Program-made: the position numbers and the translations under genes
Assembly: GCA_028281765.1 (NCBI GenBank)
Contig: JANQJF010000024.1
Coordinates: 1 to 64,000, forward strand
Reading direction: 5' to 3'
DNA from: Planctomycetota bacterium
Lineage (GTDB): Bacteria; Planctomycetota; UBA1135; UBA2386
Length of the DNA stretch: 64,000 nucleotides
Notes under the pieces: generated by a model
The model's input: only the letters and a program-made list of their open reading frames with translations
What the model was told of the DNA's origin: nothing
The model's database searches: none
Part shown: positions 8,266-17,586 of the stretch, piece after piece
How the letters are laid out: every line of letters starts with the position of its first letter
How positions within the stretch are numbered: the first letter of the stretch is position 1

Positions 8266-9353
8266 GACTTCTTCACCGTGACGAGCAGCAGGTCTTCCCG
8301 CAGCCCCTCGGCACCGGCGTCGCCTTCGACTGCGCCGAGCACGAGGTTCATGAAGGGCGCGGTGTGCTTCGGCGAGTGCTCCGCGACGAGGTCGAGGAAG
8401 TCCTGCATGCGCACGCCGGCCTCGTTGGTCAGGACCAAACGCGTGCCGGCCTGCATGTCGAGCGTCTGGGAGCGCAGCCCCTTCTCGAACACCGGTCCGT
8501 CGTCGAGCCCGAGCGCGAGGCCATCGGAGTTGAGCTCGAGCACCTCGCCGGCCTGGCAGATCCACAGCGGCGTCTTGTCGCCGGCCTGGTAGAGCTTGAC
8601 CTGGTCGCCGTTGAGCTCGAGCAGGGACGCGCGGGCACAGACGCCTCGCGGCAACCGATCGTGCAGCTTCTTGTTCGCGTGCGCGAGCGACTTGCGGGCG
8701 TTACGACCCGCCTGCAGCGCGCGATGCAATTCGTCGCGCGCCATGCGCGCCGCGACGACGGTCATCGGCCCGGAGCCCTCGCCGCCGATCGTGTAGACGA
8801 CGCTCATGCCTTCCATCTCGACGCAACCGAAGTAGTCGAGCCCACCGCGACTGCCGGGACTCAGCGCGCCGTCGACTTCGAAGTCTTCGGGACGACCGAG
8901 CGGTTCGTCGAGCGTCTTGTCCCGATACGCACGCGACTGCGGGTCGCGACTCGCGGCTTGACCGCCGCCCTGCTCGATCTCGGCAACGAGCGCGCCGATA
9001 TCGGAGGCGAGATACTGGATGCCGCGGCCGAGTTCGCCGATCTCGTCGTCACCGGTGAAGCGCACGCGCACCTCCGCACCACCCCGGCCGATCTTCGCGA
9101 CGGCGAGGCCGAGTTCGGTGATCCGCGAGCCGATCTTGCCGCACTGCACGCCGACGACGGCACCTACCGCGATCGCGACGAGCAAGGACGCCGCAAAGCC
9201 GAACCCCCAGAGCTTGCCGGTCTCCTGACTGCCCGCACCCTGCACGAGGATCAACACGATCAACGCGCAGCCGGCGAACGCCGCGCCGCCGGAGATGAGT
9301 GCGATCGGAAGTGCGAGGCGCCCACTCTTGCGGGCCGTTCTGCGTCGGGTCAA
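8262..9353 (-). CDS. Membrane HAMP protein with degenerate SpoIIE/PP2C-like phosphatase domain
   Basis: A 363-residue protein with two transmembrane segments (about residues 13-37 and 48-70), a HAMP linker (about 70-122, with GDDEIGELGRGI) and a cytoplasmic domain aligning by pattern with SpoIIE/RsbU PP2C phosphatases (about 150-360). The metal-binding motifs look lost: the usual GGD[FY] is GGLDYF, and the usual GDVxGxG is GGEGSGP. It may therefore be an inactive or regulatory relative. The C-terminal part keeps family-like strands (LYQAGDKTPLWICQAGEV; TRLVLTNEAGV). It precedes and is coupled to the MazG-like gene. Confidence 0.75.
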   Translation of the reverse strand: MTRRRTARKSGRLALPIALISGGAAFAGCALIVLILVQGAGSQETGKLWGFGFAASLLVAIAVGAVVGVQCGKIGSRITELGLAVAKIGRGGAEVRVRFTGDDEIGELGRGIQYLASDIGALVAEIEQGGGQAASRDPQSRAYRDKTLDEPLGRPEDFEVDGALSPGSRGGLDYFGCVEMEGMSVVYTIGGEGSGPMTVVAARMARDELHRALQAGRNARKSLAHANKKLHDRLPRGVCARASLLELNGDQVKLYQAGDKTPLWICQAGEVLELNSDGLALGLDDGPVFEKGLRSQTLDMQAGTRLVLTNEAGVRMQDFLDLVAEHSPKHTAPFMNLVLGAVEGDAGAEGLREDLLLVTVKKS

Positions 9354-9446
9354 CTTCGGGGTCTCCGAGGGAGTTCTCGGCGAGAGTGTAACGGGCGCGG
9401 GGCCGATGTCACCGATGCACTCGGGGGGTGGCGATCGATTCGAGCG

Positions 9447-11918
9447 TCAGCGCGTGGCATCCATCCAGAGCTCGATGTTGAAGTCTTCCTTGAGGCCGGC
9501 TTCGGACTTGAACCGGCCCGCCGCCTCCGGATGCGCATCGAACGGCTCGATCCGAACGTCGAACTCGTCACCGATCTTTCGCTCCGCGATCGGCAGGACT
9601 TCGCGGCCGAGAATCACCCAGTGAGCGACGCGCACCTTGCCGTTGGGCATCTCGTATTCGAACACCGCGAGCGCGTCCGGATACGGCGCAATCTGCTGGA
9701 GGGTCGGGATGTCCGCTTTCGCGACGAGACGGGCCTTGGCTCGGCGCTCGGGCACCTGTGCCTGAGTCGCGTTCCACTGCTCGGTCAAACGCGCATCGCG
9801 CTCCGACTCGAACGAAGTGCGCACGCGGTCGTAGCCCGCGATGTGCCGCATCGCGCCGCGCCAATCCGGACTGCCGAACCGCAGGCGATCCGCACCCCAG
9901 TGCGTGAAGTCGCCGTCGAACTGCCCGGCGTGAAACTGCGTCACCCCGTCGACGCGGCCGAACGCGACCTTGATCTTGCCGAACGTCGTGCGGCTGCGCC
10001 CCCCGATCGAGAGATGGCTGATCGGACGAAACATCTCGAGGCGCATCTCCATTCGCTCCTCGCCCGGCCCCGTGCGCACTCGCACGTCGAGATACTTCCC
10101 ATCTTGATCGATCGTGAGGTCTTCGCGGCCGTCCGCGGACGCGAGTTCGACGATGCGCCCCTTCTGCTCGAGGTTCAGGGGCTCGAGCACCGCGTCGAGC
10201 GAGAAGGCGCCCGTCTTGGACCACATCGCGACGAGGTTGGCTGCGCCACGTGGTGATTCGAAGTGACCACCGCCCGGCACCAGTGCGAACCGGCGGTCGA
10301 AGCGCGCGGCACCGTGCGGCTCGACGCCGAACGTGATCTGCGCGCCGCTCGGATCGAGCGCGAGGTTGTCCGCTTTCCCGTGCTCGAACGCGAACACGAG
10401 ACCGCGCGGCTGAACCGGCCACCCCTCGAGCCGAACCCCTATCTGGTCCGCGACGACCGGCAGTCGCCTGTCGTCACTGCCGACGACGCCGGACACCGTG
10501 ATCGTCGCCGACTCCCGCAGCGCACGATCCAGCCCGACGAGCAGCGTGCGTCCATCGTCCGCGATATCGAAGGTCTCGGCGATCGGAGCAGCTTCGAGCG
10601 ACGCCGCCGGCTCGACGAGTTCGATCGGGGCGTCGAACTCGATCTCGATCTGCCGACCGGACGTCAGCACCGCGGTCGTGGCCACGGGTCCGGTCAGCGG
10701 ATCGACTCGCACGCGTCCTCGCCGACGTTCGTCCCCGCGGGTCGCGACGACCCAGTAGCTCCCGGCATCCTCGTACGTGTGCGTCGCGGCACCGCTCGGT
10801 GCGGACCCGTCGCCGAAGTCCCACTCCCATTCTCCGTCGACGCGATCGGAGAAGTCGACCGCGAACGGCGCCATGCCGCGCTGCTTGCCGAGTCGCATCC
10901 GCGTGAAGTGCACGTCGGGGAATCGGTCACAACCGCGATCGAAGGTGTACCGCAGTGGCTTGCCCTCGAGCTCGAGCGTGAACGGATCGATCGGCGCGAG
11001 GAAGATGTCGTAGTCGGACGTGAAGTGATCGTGCTCGTAGCACGACGCGCCGAACGAGAACACGTTCTGGCACGCGGAGAGCATCGGGAAATAGGTGTAG
11101 CGCCGGAATTCCGGCAGTCGCGGATCGTGCCGATCGACGATCGGCGAGTACTCTCGCGTCTCGAGGTCGTAACGGTGCAGTGGCCCGCCAGCGCCGCCGG
11201 TGAAGTAGCCCCACTTCCCGTCGAGTGAGAAGTACGGCTGACACCCCTGCATCGTCGCACGGAACAGGATCCGGCGTCGCTCCTTGTCGTACGGCGGGAA
11301 CATCGGCCAGCCGGCGGTGATGTGCGTCTCCTGTGCGTTGGGCAACCAGCCCCACCACTGCGAGTCCCACCGGAAGCCCTCTTCGATCTCCCCCGTCGAC
11401 AGCGTCAACCGCTTCGTCGTGCCCTCCTCGCCAGAGATGAAGAAGAGACTGTCGTCGTCGATCCACAACACCGCGCGGTCCTCGTAGTAGGCGCGACACG
11501 CGTCGACGATCACACGATCGCCGGTGCCGTCGGTGTTGATGAGGTGCATCTCCGCGGTGTTGGTGATCGGGTCCTCGCCGTAGAAGTTCTTCTCCGCGGG
11601 GAGCGTGACGTACACCATGCGCGTGCCGTCCGGAGACAGGTGTGGGCAGTAGTGCTCGCGACCCGGGTCGTCGGGAGTCAGCTGCCGCATGTCACTCCCG
11701 TCGAGCTCGCGCCGGTAGATCCGCCACGATCCGCTCCGGTTGCTCTCCCAGACCAGGAAGCCCGCGTCGGATTCGTCCGCAATCGCCTTCCAGTCGCCTC
11801 GCCAGTGGTCCTCGCGATCGATGTCCGCAGTGGTCGCCATCCCCAAGAACGGCACGATCGAGACGATGGCGAGGCCACAAGGAACGGCGAGGCGAGACTT
11901 CGGAGCGTGGCCGGGCAT
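9447..11918 (-). CDS. Secreted TolB-like beta-propeller (PD40) protein with PKD domain
   Basis: An 823-residue protein from ATG 11918, with an N-terminal hydrophobic segment (about residues 10-30). The first half holds PD40/TolB-type propeller repeats, with typical 'SDGSDMRQLT' and 'SPDGTRMVYV' pieces near residues 60-100. A PKD-like domain follows (WEWDFGDGSAP ... THTYEDAGSY), near the middle. The C-terminal third has a concanavalin-like beta region and a charged end. No catalytic residues were recognised. It is divergent from the alcohol dehydrogenase gene with a 47-base gap. An upstream in-frame extension to 12386 lies within that gene and is not credible. Confidence 0.82.
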   Translation of the reverse strand: MPGHAPKSRLAVPCGLAIVSIVPFLGMATTADIDREDHWRGDWKAIADESDAGFLVWESNRSGSWRIYRRELDGSDMRQLTPDDPGREHYCPHLSPDGTRMVYVTLPAEKNFYGEDPITNTAEMHLINTDGTGDRVIVDACRAYYEDRAVLWIDDDSLFFISGEEGTTKRLTLSTGEIEEGFRWDSQWWGWLPNAQETHITAGWPMFPPYDKERRRILFRATMQGCQPYFSLDGKWGYFTGGAGGPLHRYDLETREYSPIVDRHDPRLPEFRRYTYFPMLSACQNVFSFGASCYEHDHFTSDYDIFLAPIDPFTLELEGKPLRYTFDRGCDRFPDVHFTRMRLGKQRGMAPFAVDFSDRVDGEWEWDFGDGSAPSGAATHTYEDAGSYWVVATRGDERRRGRVRVDPLTGPVATTAVLTSGRQIEIEFDAPIELVEPAASLEAAPIAETFDIADDGRTLLVGLDRALRESATITVSGVVGSDDRRLPVVADQIGVRLEGWPVQPRGLVFAFEHGKADNLALDPSGAQITFGVEPHGAARFDRRFALVPGGGHFESPRGAANLVAMWSKTGAFSLDAVLEPLNLEQKGRIVELASADGREDLTIDQDGKYLDVRVRTGPGEERMEMRLEMFRPISHLSIGGRSRTTFGKIKVAFGRVDGVTQFHAGQFDGDFTHWGADRLRFGSPDWRGAMRHIAGYDRVRTSFESERDARLTEQWNATQAQVPERRAKARLVAKADIPTLQQIAPYPDALAVFEYEMPNGKVRVAHWVILGREVLPIAERKIGDEFDVRIEPFDAHPEAAGRFKSEAGLKEDFNIELWMDATR

Positions 11919-11965
11919 GCGCACTGCAGAATAGCACGAGCCGAGGTCGGCGCTATCGTCGCTCC

Positions 11966-13081
11966 ATGCGCGATGCCATCGACGGAAGGGCCGCGGTCGC
12001 CCGAGAAGACGCGAGCTACGAGATCGTTCCGATTCGGATCGCTCTGCCGCAGCGCGACGAGGTTCTCGTCGAGATTCACGCAGCCGGGATCTGCCACACG
12101 GACTGGAACTCGCTGCAGTGGCGGCGGCGATTCGTGCTCGGCCACGAAGGTGCCGGCCGTGTGATCGCGACCGGCCCGGACGTGCGTCGCGTGCAGCCCG
12201 ACGACGCCGTCGTGCTGAACTGGGCCGTCCCGTGCGGCGCGTGCCCTGCGTGCACGGGCGGCCACGAGAACATCTGCGAGCGCCAATCCCCCGTAGTCGC
12301 CGGACCGAGCTCGGCCGGTCATGCCGCGATCGAGCGGACGACGTGCGAAGGTCAACCGATCGAACGCTCGTTCCATCTCGGCACACTGTCGACGCACACC
12401 GTCGTTCGCGAAGCCGCCGTGATCCGAATCAACGAGAAGATCCCGTTCGCATCGGCATCGATTCTCGGGTGCGGAGTCATGACGGGTGTCGGCTCGGTCG
12501 TCAACGTCGCACGCCCGGAGGCCGGATCGTCCGCCGTCGTGCTCGGCACCGGTGGCGTCGGTCTGAACGTGATCCAAGGCTGTCGGATCGCGGGCTGCAC
12601 GCGCATCGTCGGCGTGGACGTGCAGGAGTCGCGACTGGGGATGGCACGCCAATTCGGCGCGACCGACGGCGTGCTCGCGACGCGGGACGACGAAGGCCTC
12701 CTGCGCGCCGCGCGCGAGGTGCAATCCTTGCTCGGCGGCGGCGCGGACTACGCGTTCGAATGCACGGCCATTCCGGAACTCGGCGCGGCGCCGCTCGCGA
12801 TGATTCGCAACGCGGGCACGGCCGTCGCAGTCAGCGGCGTCGAGGAGAAGGTCGTCGTCGACATGGAGCTCTTCGAATGGGACAAGCGCTACGTTAATCC
12901 GCTCTACGGCGGCTGCTCGCCCACCCGCGACTTCCCGCGGCTCATCGACTGGTACGCGAGCGGCGCCTTGAAGCTCGACGAGCTCGTGACGAAGACCTAC
13001 GCGCTCGACGATCTGCCCGACGCGTTCGAAGACCTGCTCGCGGGCCGCAACGCGAAGGGCGTCGTGCTGTTCGAGCACTAG
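11966..13081 (+). CDS. Zinc-dependent alcohol dehydrogenase (class III-like MDR)
   Basis: A 371-residue medium-chain dehydrogenase. Catalytic zinc ligands are the Cys in AGICHTDW and the His in GHEGAG. The structural zinc lobe CGACPACTGGHENIC has four cysteines. The nucleotide-binding GTGGVG motif lies in VLGTGGVGLNVIQG, followed by an acidic D (VGVD) at the end of the next strand, which favours NAD(H). It oxidises a primary alcohol or S-hydroxymethyl-glutathione-like adduct reversibly to an aldehyde. The substrate is not readable. It stands alone, divergent from the PD40 gene. Confidence 0.93.
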   Translation: MRDAIDGRAAVAREDASYEIVPIRIALPQRDEVLVEIHAAGICHTDWNSLQWRRRFVLGHEGAGRVIATGPDVRRVQPDDAVVLNWAVPCGACPACTGGHENICERQSPVVAGPSSAGHAAIERTTCEGQPIERSFHLGTLSTHTVVREAAVIRINEKIPFASASILGCGVMTGVGSVVNVARPEAGSSAVVLGTGGVGLNVIQGCRIAGCTRIVGVDVQESRLGMARQFGATDGVLATRDDEGLLRAAREVQSLLGGGADYAFECTAIPELGAAPLAMIRNAGTAVAVSGVEEKVVVDMELFEWDKRYVNPLYGGCSPTRDFPRLIDWYASGALKLDELVTKTYALDDLPDAFEDLLAGRNAKGVVLFEH

Positions 13082-13201
13082 GAGCTCCTCGTCTGCGGTG
13101 CGCTGGGCCACCTCCCGGCTGGCGCGACGACCGCGTGCCGACGAAATTCATGGATTCCGCGACCGGTCTCGCCGCTCGCGACGATGATCCCACGACGACC
13201 G

Positions 13202-13813
13202 ATGGTAGATCAGCATTCAGATTCGGCCGAACCGCCGCCCCCGAGCGTGGGGCTCACTCTCGCGCTGTTCGATCGCGCCAGCGCCGGTGACGTGCGGGCG
13301 CGCCGCGCGGCCGTTGAGCGGATCGAGGCGCGCGTCGTCGACGAGGTCCGACGCCGCCTGCCGGCCGCGGCGCGCGGCCACGCGGACACGATGGATCTCG
13401 CACAGGACCTGTTCGTGACCCTGCTCAAACCGGAGTCTCGGGCGCGGTTTTCGAACGACGACGAGCTGCGACGCTACGTGACGCGCGCGATCTCGCTGCG
13501 CGTGCGCGACCAGTTCCGGGTCGCGGGTCGCCGGCGCGTGCGGAGGGACGGCGCGACGCGAGAGCTCGAGCAGAGCCCGGCAGACGAGCCGGGGCCCGCG
13601 ACGCGGGCGGAAGACGACGAACAGCGCCGCGCCGTGCGGGAAGCGATCGCACGACTGCCCGCGAACGAACAGAAGGTCGTGACGATGCGACTGCTCGAAG
13701 ACCGGGCCTGGGCGGAGATCGCGGCCGAGCTGGGCATCAGCGTCGAGGCCGCACGGTCGGCGGGCCGGCGCGGTGTGGCGCGCCTGGGTAGCATCATTTC
13801 GGAACGGGCCTGA
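13202..13813 (+). CDS. ECF-like sigma factor
   Basis: A 203-residue protein with sigma region 2 (about residues 25-100, DTMDLAQDLFVTLL and a basic RYVTRAISLRVRDQF segment) and region 4 (about 140-195, IARLPANEQKVVTMRLLEDRAWAEIAAELG with a helix-turn-helix). ATG 13202 is preferred over an ATG six codons upstream because it gives a normal N-terminus. The gene overlaps the 3' end of the convergent kinase gene by 20 bases. Planctomycetes often pair such sigma factors with Ser/Thr kinases, so a functional link is plausible. Confidence 0.88.
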   Translation: MVDQHSDSAEPPPPSVGLTLALFDRASAGDVRARRAAVERIEARVVDEVRRRLPAAARGHADTMDLAQDLFVTLLKPESRARFSNDDELRRYVTRAISLRVRDQFRVAGRRRVRRDGATRELEQSPADEPGPATRAEDDEQRRAVREAIARLPANEQKVVTMRLLEDRAWAEIAAELGISVEAARSAGRRGVARLGSIISERA

Positions 13814-16430
13814 AGCGCTCCTCGAGTCGCGCGCCGAGATCGAGGTCGACGCCGCTCAGAATCGCATGGCGCAGATCGTTCAGGGTCGCGTCGTCCGCGA
13901 ACCCGTGCTCGCGGCAACGTTCCGCGAGTTCGAACGCACGGTCGAGGTCGTGCGTCCACCGCAACACCTTGGCGGCGGTGGACCAAGCGACCGGCGACTC
14001 CGGGTGGCGGTCGAGAATCCACGTGGCGGCGCGACGCACCAGTGGCAAATTCTCCGTGAGATAGCTCACGGACACGACCGCTGCGGAATCCTCGATCGGA
14101 CGCGAAGCGGGCGATTCCATGAACTTGCGAATCGAAGCCTCGAGCATCTGCCGAGCCTGTTCGGCTTCGAGGTCCTGTCCGCCCCATCTCGCATGGGACC
14201 ATGCGTGGCAGAGCGTGAGCACCGACCACGCTTCAAGGGACGGTTCGTCCGCAAACCAGTCCTGGTGTCGCGGTGTCGTTCGAATCAGCTGCAGAGCGCC
14301 CGCGGTATCGCCGACTTTGCTCGCGAAGAGCGACGTCACCAAGCGCAGCGCCGGGCTCCCGAGCAATCGATCGAGCTCGCACAGGTTGACGCGAGTCGCA
14401 TCGACCGAGGTGATCTGGAAAAGGAGCTCGGGAGCCAGACTCGGAAGCCGGCGCACGGGGACCGGGATTCGCAGCGGCGACCGCGAGAAATAGAACGCAA
14501 CGCCCACTGCGAGGATGCGCTGGAAAAACCGGTCGTGCACTTCCGAATCCTCGGAGATTCCGGCCAGGGTCTCGGCCAAACGACGGCGCACATCGTCTCC
14601 TACCGAGCGGCACGTGCCGTGGAGCCCTGCCAGTCTGCGAAATGCCTCCACGAGCTGTCTGTTGTCTACGCCGAGGTACGCCGCCTTGGCGGCGTCGGCG
14701 TCGCCTTGAATGGATCGCAAGAAACCCTGCACGGCACCCGATAGTGGATCCCTCGGCCAAATCTGGCCGAAGGTCTCGACATGTCGGGCGAGCGTGTCCG
14801 TCGCGCCCACGAGTAGCAGGGACGAGATGCGGGCCTCGTGTGCCGCTCGGTGCCGACCGTCGAGTGCGATCACTTCGCCCAGGGCGGAGACGTAGTCAGG
14901 CATCGTCTCGGCCAGGCAGGCGCGGGCGTAGGCGCGCCAGGCGGGCTCGAGCTGCTCCGAGTCGGCGAGTTCCCGCATGCGCCGTTGCCAGCCCGGCCGT
15001 TTCGGTCCCGGCAGCGAGGGGTCGATGTGCAGCAGGACGATCAAGTCTCGATGACGACCGAGATCGTCCCGCGCGCGGAGTGCCCGCAACCGGCCAAACG
15101 CGGTCTCGTACTCGAACCGGGCGAGCTCCATCTGCGCTCGCGTCGTCTCGACGACCACGTCGAGACGGGAGCGCGCTGCGGCCACCTCCAGCGCGGACTC
15201 GGCTTGCTCCCAATCGCCCACGTTCATCGCGATCTGCGCCCGTGACAGCGCCTCCGCACCGCGGGCCTCGCGCTCCATGGCACCGGCCTGGACCAGCTCC
15301 GCGCCGATCACGACCAGCGTCACCACGAACACTGCCGACACGACCGCGAGACTCGTCAGCGTCGGATGCCGCGCCGCCGCCCGACGCGCGCGCGCGATGA
15401 GTCCGAGCGGCCGCGCGTGCACCGGCTCGCCCCGCAACCACCGTTCGAGGTCCTCGCCGAACGCCTGCGCCGACATGTAGCGATCCGCGCGGTTCACTGC
15501 GATCGCCTTGCCGACGATCGCGGCAAAGTCGGCGTTCGCGGCGTCGCGAACCAGGGCGAGCTGCGGCTCGGCGGATCGTTCGAGCGCGCGCCGGTAGTCC
15601 GACTGGGACGCGGCCTGGAACGGCAGCGTGCCGGTCAGACAACGGTACAGCGTGACCCCGAGACCGAACACGTCCGCGCGGCCGTCGAGGTCCGGAGCGC
15701 CGAGCGCCTGCTCGGGGGCCATGTAGTGCGTCGATCCGACCTCGACACCGGTCAACGTCATCCGCTGTTCGTCGATCGGACACACGACCCCAAAGTCGAC
15801 GAGCACGGGGCGCTTCGTCTCGTCGTCGGTCGCGAACATGATGTTGCTCGGCTTGACGTCGCGGTGCACGAGTCGGCGGTTGTGCGCGTGAGTCAGCGCG
15901 CCCGTCAGAGCGATCGTCCACTCGACCCAGCGGCGCAACTCGTGGCGCTCGGTGACGCCCGCGGGGTATCGCTCGAGCTCTATCTCCAGGTTGTCGCCGT
16001 CGACGAACTCGAACGCGATCCAGTACCGGCCGCGCCACTCGCCGTGCCCGTAGACCTCGGCGATGTTCGCGTGCCGCAGCTGCGCGGCCGCATGCGCCTC
16101 GCGCTCGTAGCGCGCGCGTCGGGACGTGCCGTGCTCGGCCGGCGCGAAGAAGACCTTCAGCGCGACCGCGCGATCGAGCTCGACGTCGCGGGCGCGCCAG
16201 ACCTCGGCTTGGCCACCGAACCCGACGGGTTCCTCGAGCGAGAAACGGTCGATGCGCGCACCCGGCTCGAGGCCCCCGCCGTTGCCGGACAGCTCCCCAC
16301 ACAGAGGCTCCAAGAACTCCGTGAGGTCGGGATGGCTCGCCAGGAACTCCTCGACCGGTTCGGCGGTTCCGCGGTCACGGCGGGCGCGATACTGCCGGCT
16401 CAGCTCCAGGGCTTCGCCGAACAGCTCCAT
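13794..16430 (-). CDS. Membrane-anchored Hanks-type Ser/Thr protein kinase
   Basis: An 878-residue protein. The kinase domain (about residues 60-330) has Gly loop G70-F-G-G-Q-A-E-V, catalytic Lys92 (VALKVF), H189-R-D191-V-K-P-S-N, D212-F-G and A-P-E 238-240, so all catalytic residues are present. A transmembrane helix (about 358-380) separates it from a 490-residue outer region of helical, TPR-like character with no recognised family. ATG 16430 is chosen because the longer reading frame upstream has no protein-like content. It probably phosphorylates regulators in response to an envelope signal. The sigma-factor gene converges on it. Confidence 0.93.
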   Translation of the reverse strand: MELFGEALELSRQYRARRDRGTAEPVEEFLASHPDLTEFLEPLCGELSGNGGGLEPGARIDRFSLEEPVGFGGQAEVWRARDVELDRAVALKVFFAPAEHGTSRRARYEREAHAAAQLRHANIAEVYGHGEWRGRYWIAFEFVDGDNLEIELERYPAGVTERHELRRWVEWTIALTGALTHAHNRRLVHRDVKPSNIMFATDDETKRPVLVDFGVVCPIDEQRMTLTGVEVGSTHYMAPEQALGAPDLDGRADVFGLGVTLYRCLTGTLPFQAASQSDYRRALERSAEPQLALVRDAANADFAAIVGKAIAVNRADRYMSAQAFGEDLERWLRGEPVHARPLGLIARARRAAARHPTLTSLAVVSAVFVVTLVVIGAELVQAGAMEREARGAEALSRAQIAMNVGDWEQAESALEVAAARSRLDVVVETTRAQMELARFEYETAFGRLRALRARDDLGRHRDLIVLLHIDPSLPGPKRPGWQRRMRELADSEQLEPAWRAYARACLAETMPDYVSALGEVIALDGRHRAAHEARISSLLLVGATDTLARHVETFGQIWPRDPLSGAVQGFLRSIQGDADAAKAAYLGVDNRQLVEAFRRLAGLHGTCRSVGDDVRRRLAETLAGISEDSEVHDRFFQRILAVGVAFYFSRSPLRIPVPVRRLPSLAPELLFQITSVDATRVNLCELDRLLGSPALRLVTSLFASKVGDTAGALQLIRTTPRHQDWFADEPSLEAWSVLTLCHAWSHARWGGQDLEAEQARQMLEASIRKFMESPASRPIEDSAAVVSVSYLTENLPLVRRAATWILDRHPESPVAWSTAAKVLRWTHDLDRAFELAERCREHGFADDATLNDLRHAILSGVDLDLGARLEERFRPVPK

Positions 16431-16590
16431 GGCGGGGCGTTCGGAGGAGGGCACCGCTGGATCGTCGAGCAGGTTCCGCGGGTCCGCAACCCGTCCGATT
16501 TTTTTCGACCGGTTTCCGCCCGTGCCGCGATGTCGGGATCCATGGAGCGGCACGCGGTCGCTCCGTCGAATCCCCAGGAGACAGAGAGAC

Positions 16591-17484
16591 ATGTGGAAGA
16601 CTGCCACTCGGACCGCCCTTCTCGCGCTCGGTTTCGCCGTCGCCGGCTCGGCCCAGATCGGACTCAACTGCGCGACCAACCTCGTCGACAACCCGGACTT
16701 CGCGGCACTGCCGCCGTTCACCGCGCCCTGGGTCCCGTCCGGCGGCGTCGGCGTCGCCGGTCTCGTGATGTTCGACGTCGACAACGACGGCACGCCGAGC
16801 TGGTGCTTCCGCACGACCGTCGCGAGCAACCCGGTCCTGCTGACCCAGCCGGTCGGGCAACTGCAGTCCGGCTCGGTCTACGAGGTCCGCGCGAACATCG
16901 CGACGAACGCGACCAGCACCCAGTGGCGGAGGGTGCGCATCTTGATCGAGGACAGCAGCGGGTCGGCCCATCCGATCCTGACCGTGAACGCGGCGACCGG
17001 CGGCGTGTTCCGCTACCCCGTCGCGGAACAGTTCACCGTCGCCGCGACGGACTCCTACACGCTGGCGTTCGAGTTCACGAACTTCCTCGGGAACTCGACC
17101 GACTTCTACCTCGACGACGTCGAGCTCCTCGAGCACGTCTCGATGGCGCCACCTTCGTTCGGCTTCACGAGTGCTCTCGGAATCGGCACGAACGTCCCGT
17201 ACGCCATTCGAGCGCAGCCCCTGTCGACCTACGTCGCGCTGCTCGGCTTCGAGGGCACCGTCGCGTGTTCGGGTGTCGCCCTGCCGAACATCGTCGGAGA
17301 CTTCTTGCTCGCGAGCCACGTCCAGCTCTCGTCGGCGCAGGTCATGAATCCGTCTGGCGTCGTGACCGGCACGCTGCCAGTCCCGAACGATCCATCGATG
17401 AGCGGGCTCCCGTTCGCGATCCAGCCCGTCTCGGTGACGTTTCCGTCGATCACGATCGGATTCGCGCGCGCCTACTCGTTGTAG
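16591..17484 (+). CDS. Secreted carbohydrate-binding-module-like protein
   Basis: A 297-residue secreted protein with a signal peptide ending GSAQ (about residue 22). The first half begins 'NLVDNPDFAA' and has the beta-jelly-roll pattern of CBM4/9- or CBM6-like domains (about 30-180, ending in NSTDFYLDDVELLE). The second half is a beta-rich domain seen at the ends of many planctomycete secreted proteins. No catalytic motif was seen. A strong ribosome site (AGGAG) lies 11 bases before ATG 16591. It is divergent from the kinase gene. Confidence 0.75.
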   Translation: MWKTATRTALLALGFAVAGSAQIGLNCATNLVDNPDFAALPPFTAPWVPSGGVGVAGLVMFDVDNDGTPSWCFRTTVASNPVLLTQPVGQLQSGSVYEVRANIATNATSTQWRRVRILIEDSSGSAHPILTVNAATGGVFRYPVAEQFTVAATDSYTLAFEFTNFLGNSTDFYLDDVELLEHVSMAPPSFGFTSALGIGTNVPYAIRAQPLSTYVALLGFEGTVACSGVALPNIVGDFLLASHVQLSSAQVMNPSGVVTGTLPVPNDPSMSGLPFAIQPVSVTFPSITIGFARAYSL

Positions 17485-17494
17485 CGGGGTCCAG

Positions 17495-17539
17495 CCGGGC
17501 GCGTCGGATCACCGATCGCTTTCGGCGCCACGCGCCCGG
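17495..17539 (+). terminator. GC-rich inverted repeat after the secreted-protein gene
   Basis: Ten-base arms CCGGGCGCGT (17495-17504) and ACGCGCCCGG (17530-17539) are perfectly complementary around a 25-base loop, starting 11 bases after the stop at 17484. There is no U tract, so termination is only possible, not shown. Confidence 0.45.
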
Positions 17540-17586
17540 TGGCCGCTAGGCCCGCCCCGCGACAACGTTTCGAGTATTGTGCCGGG

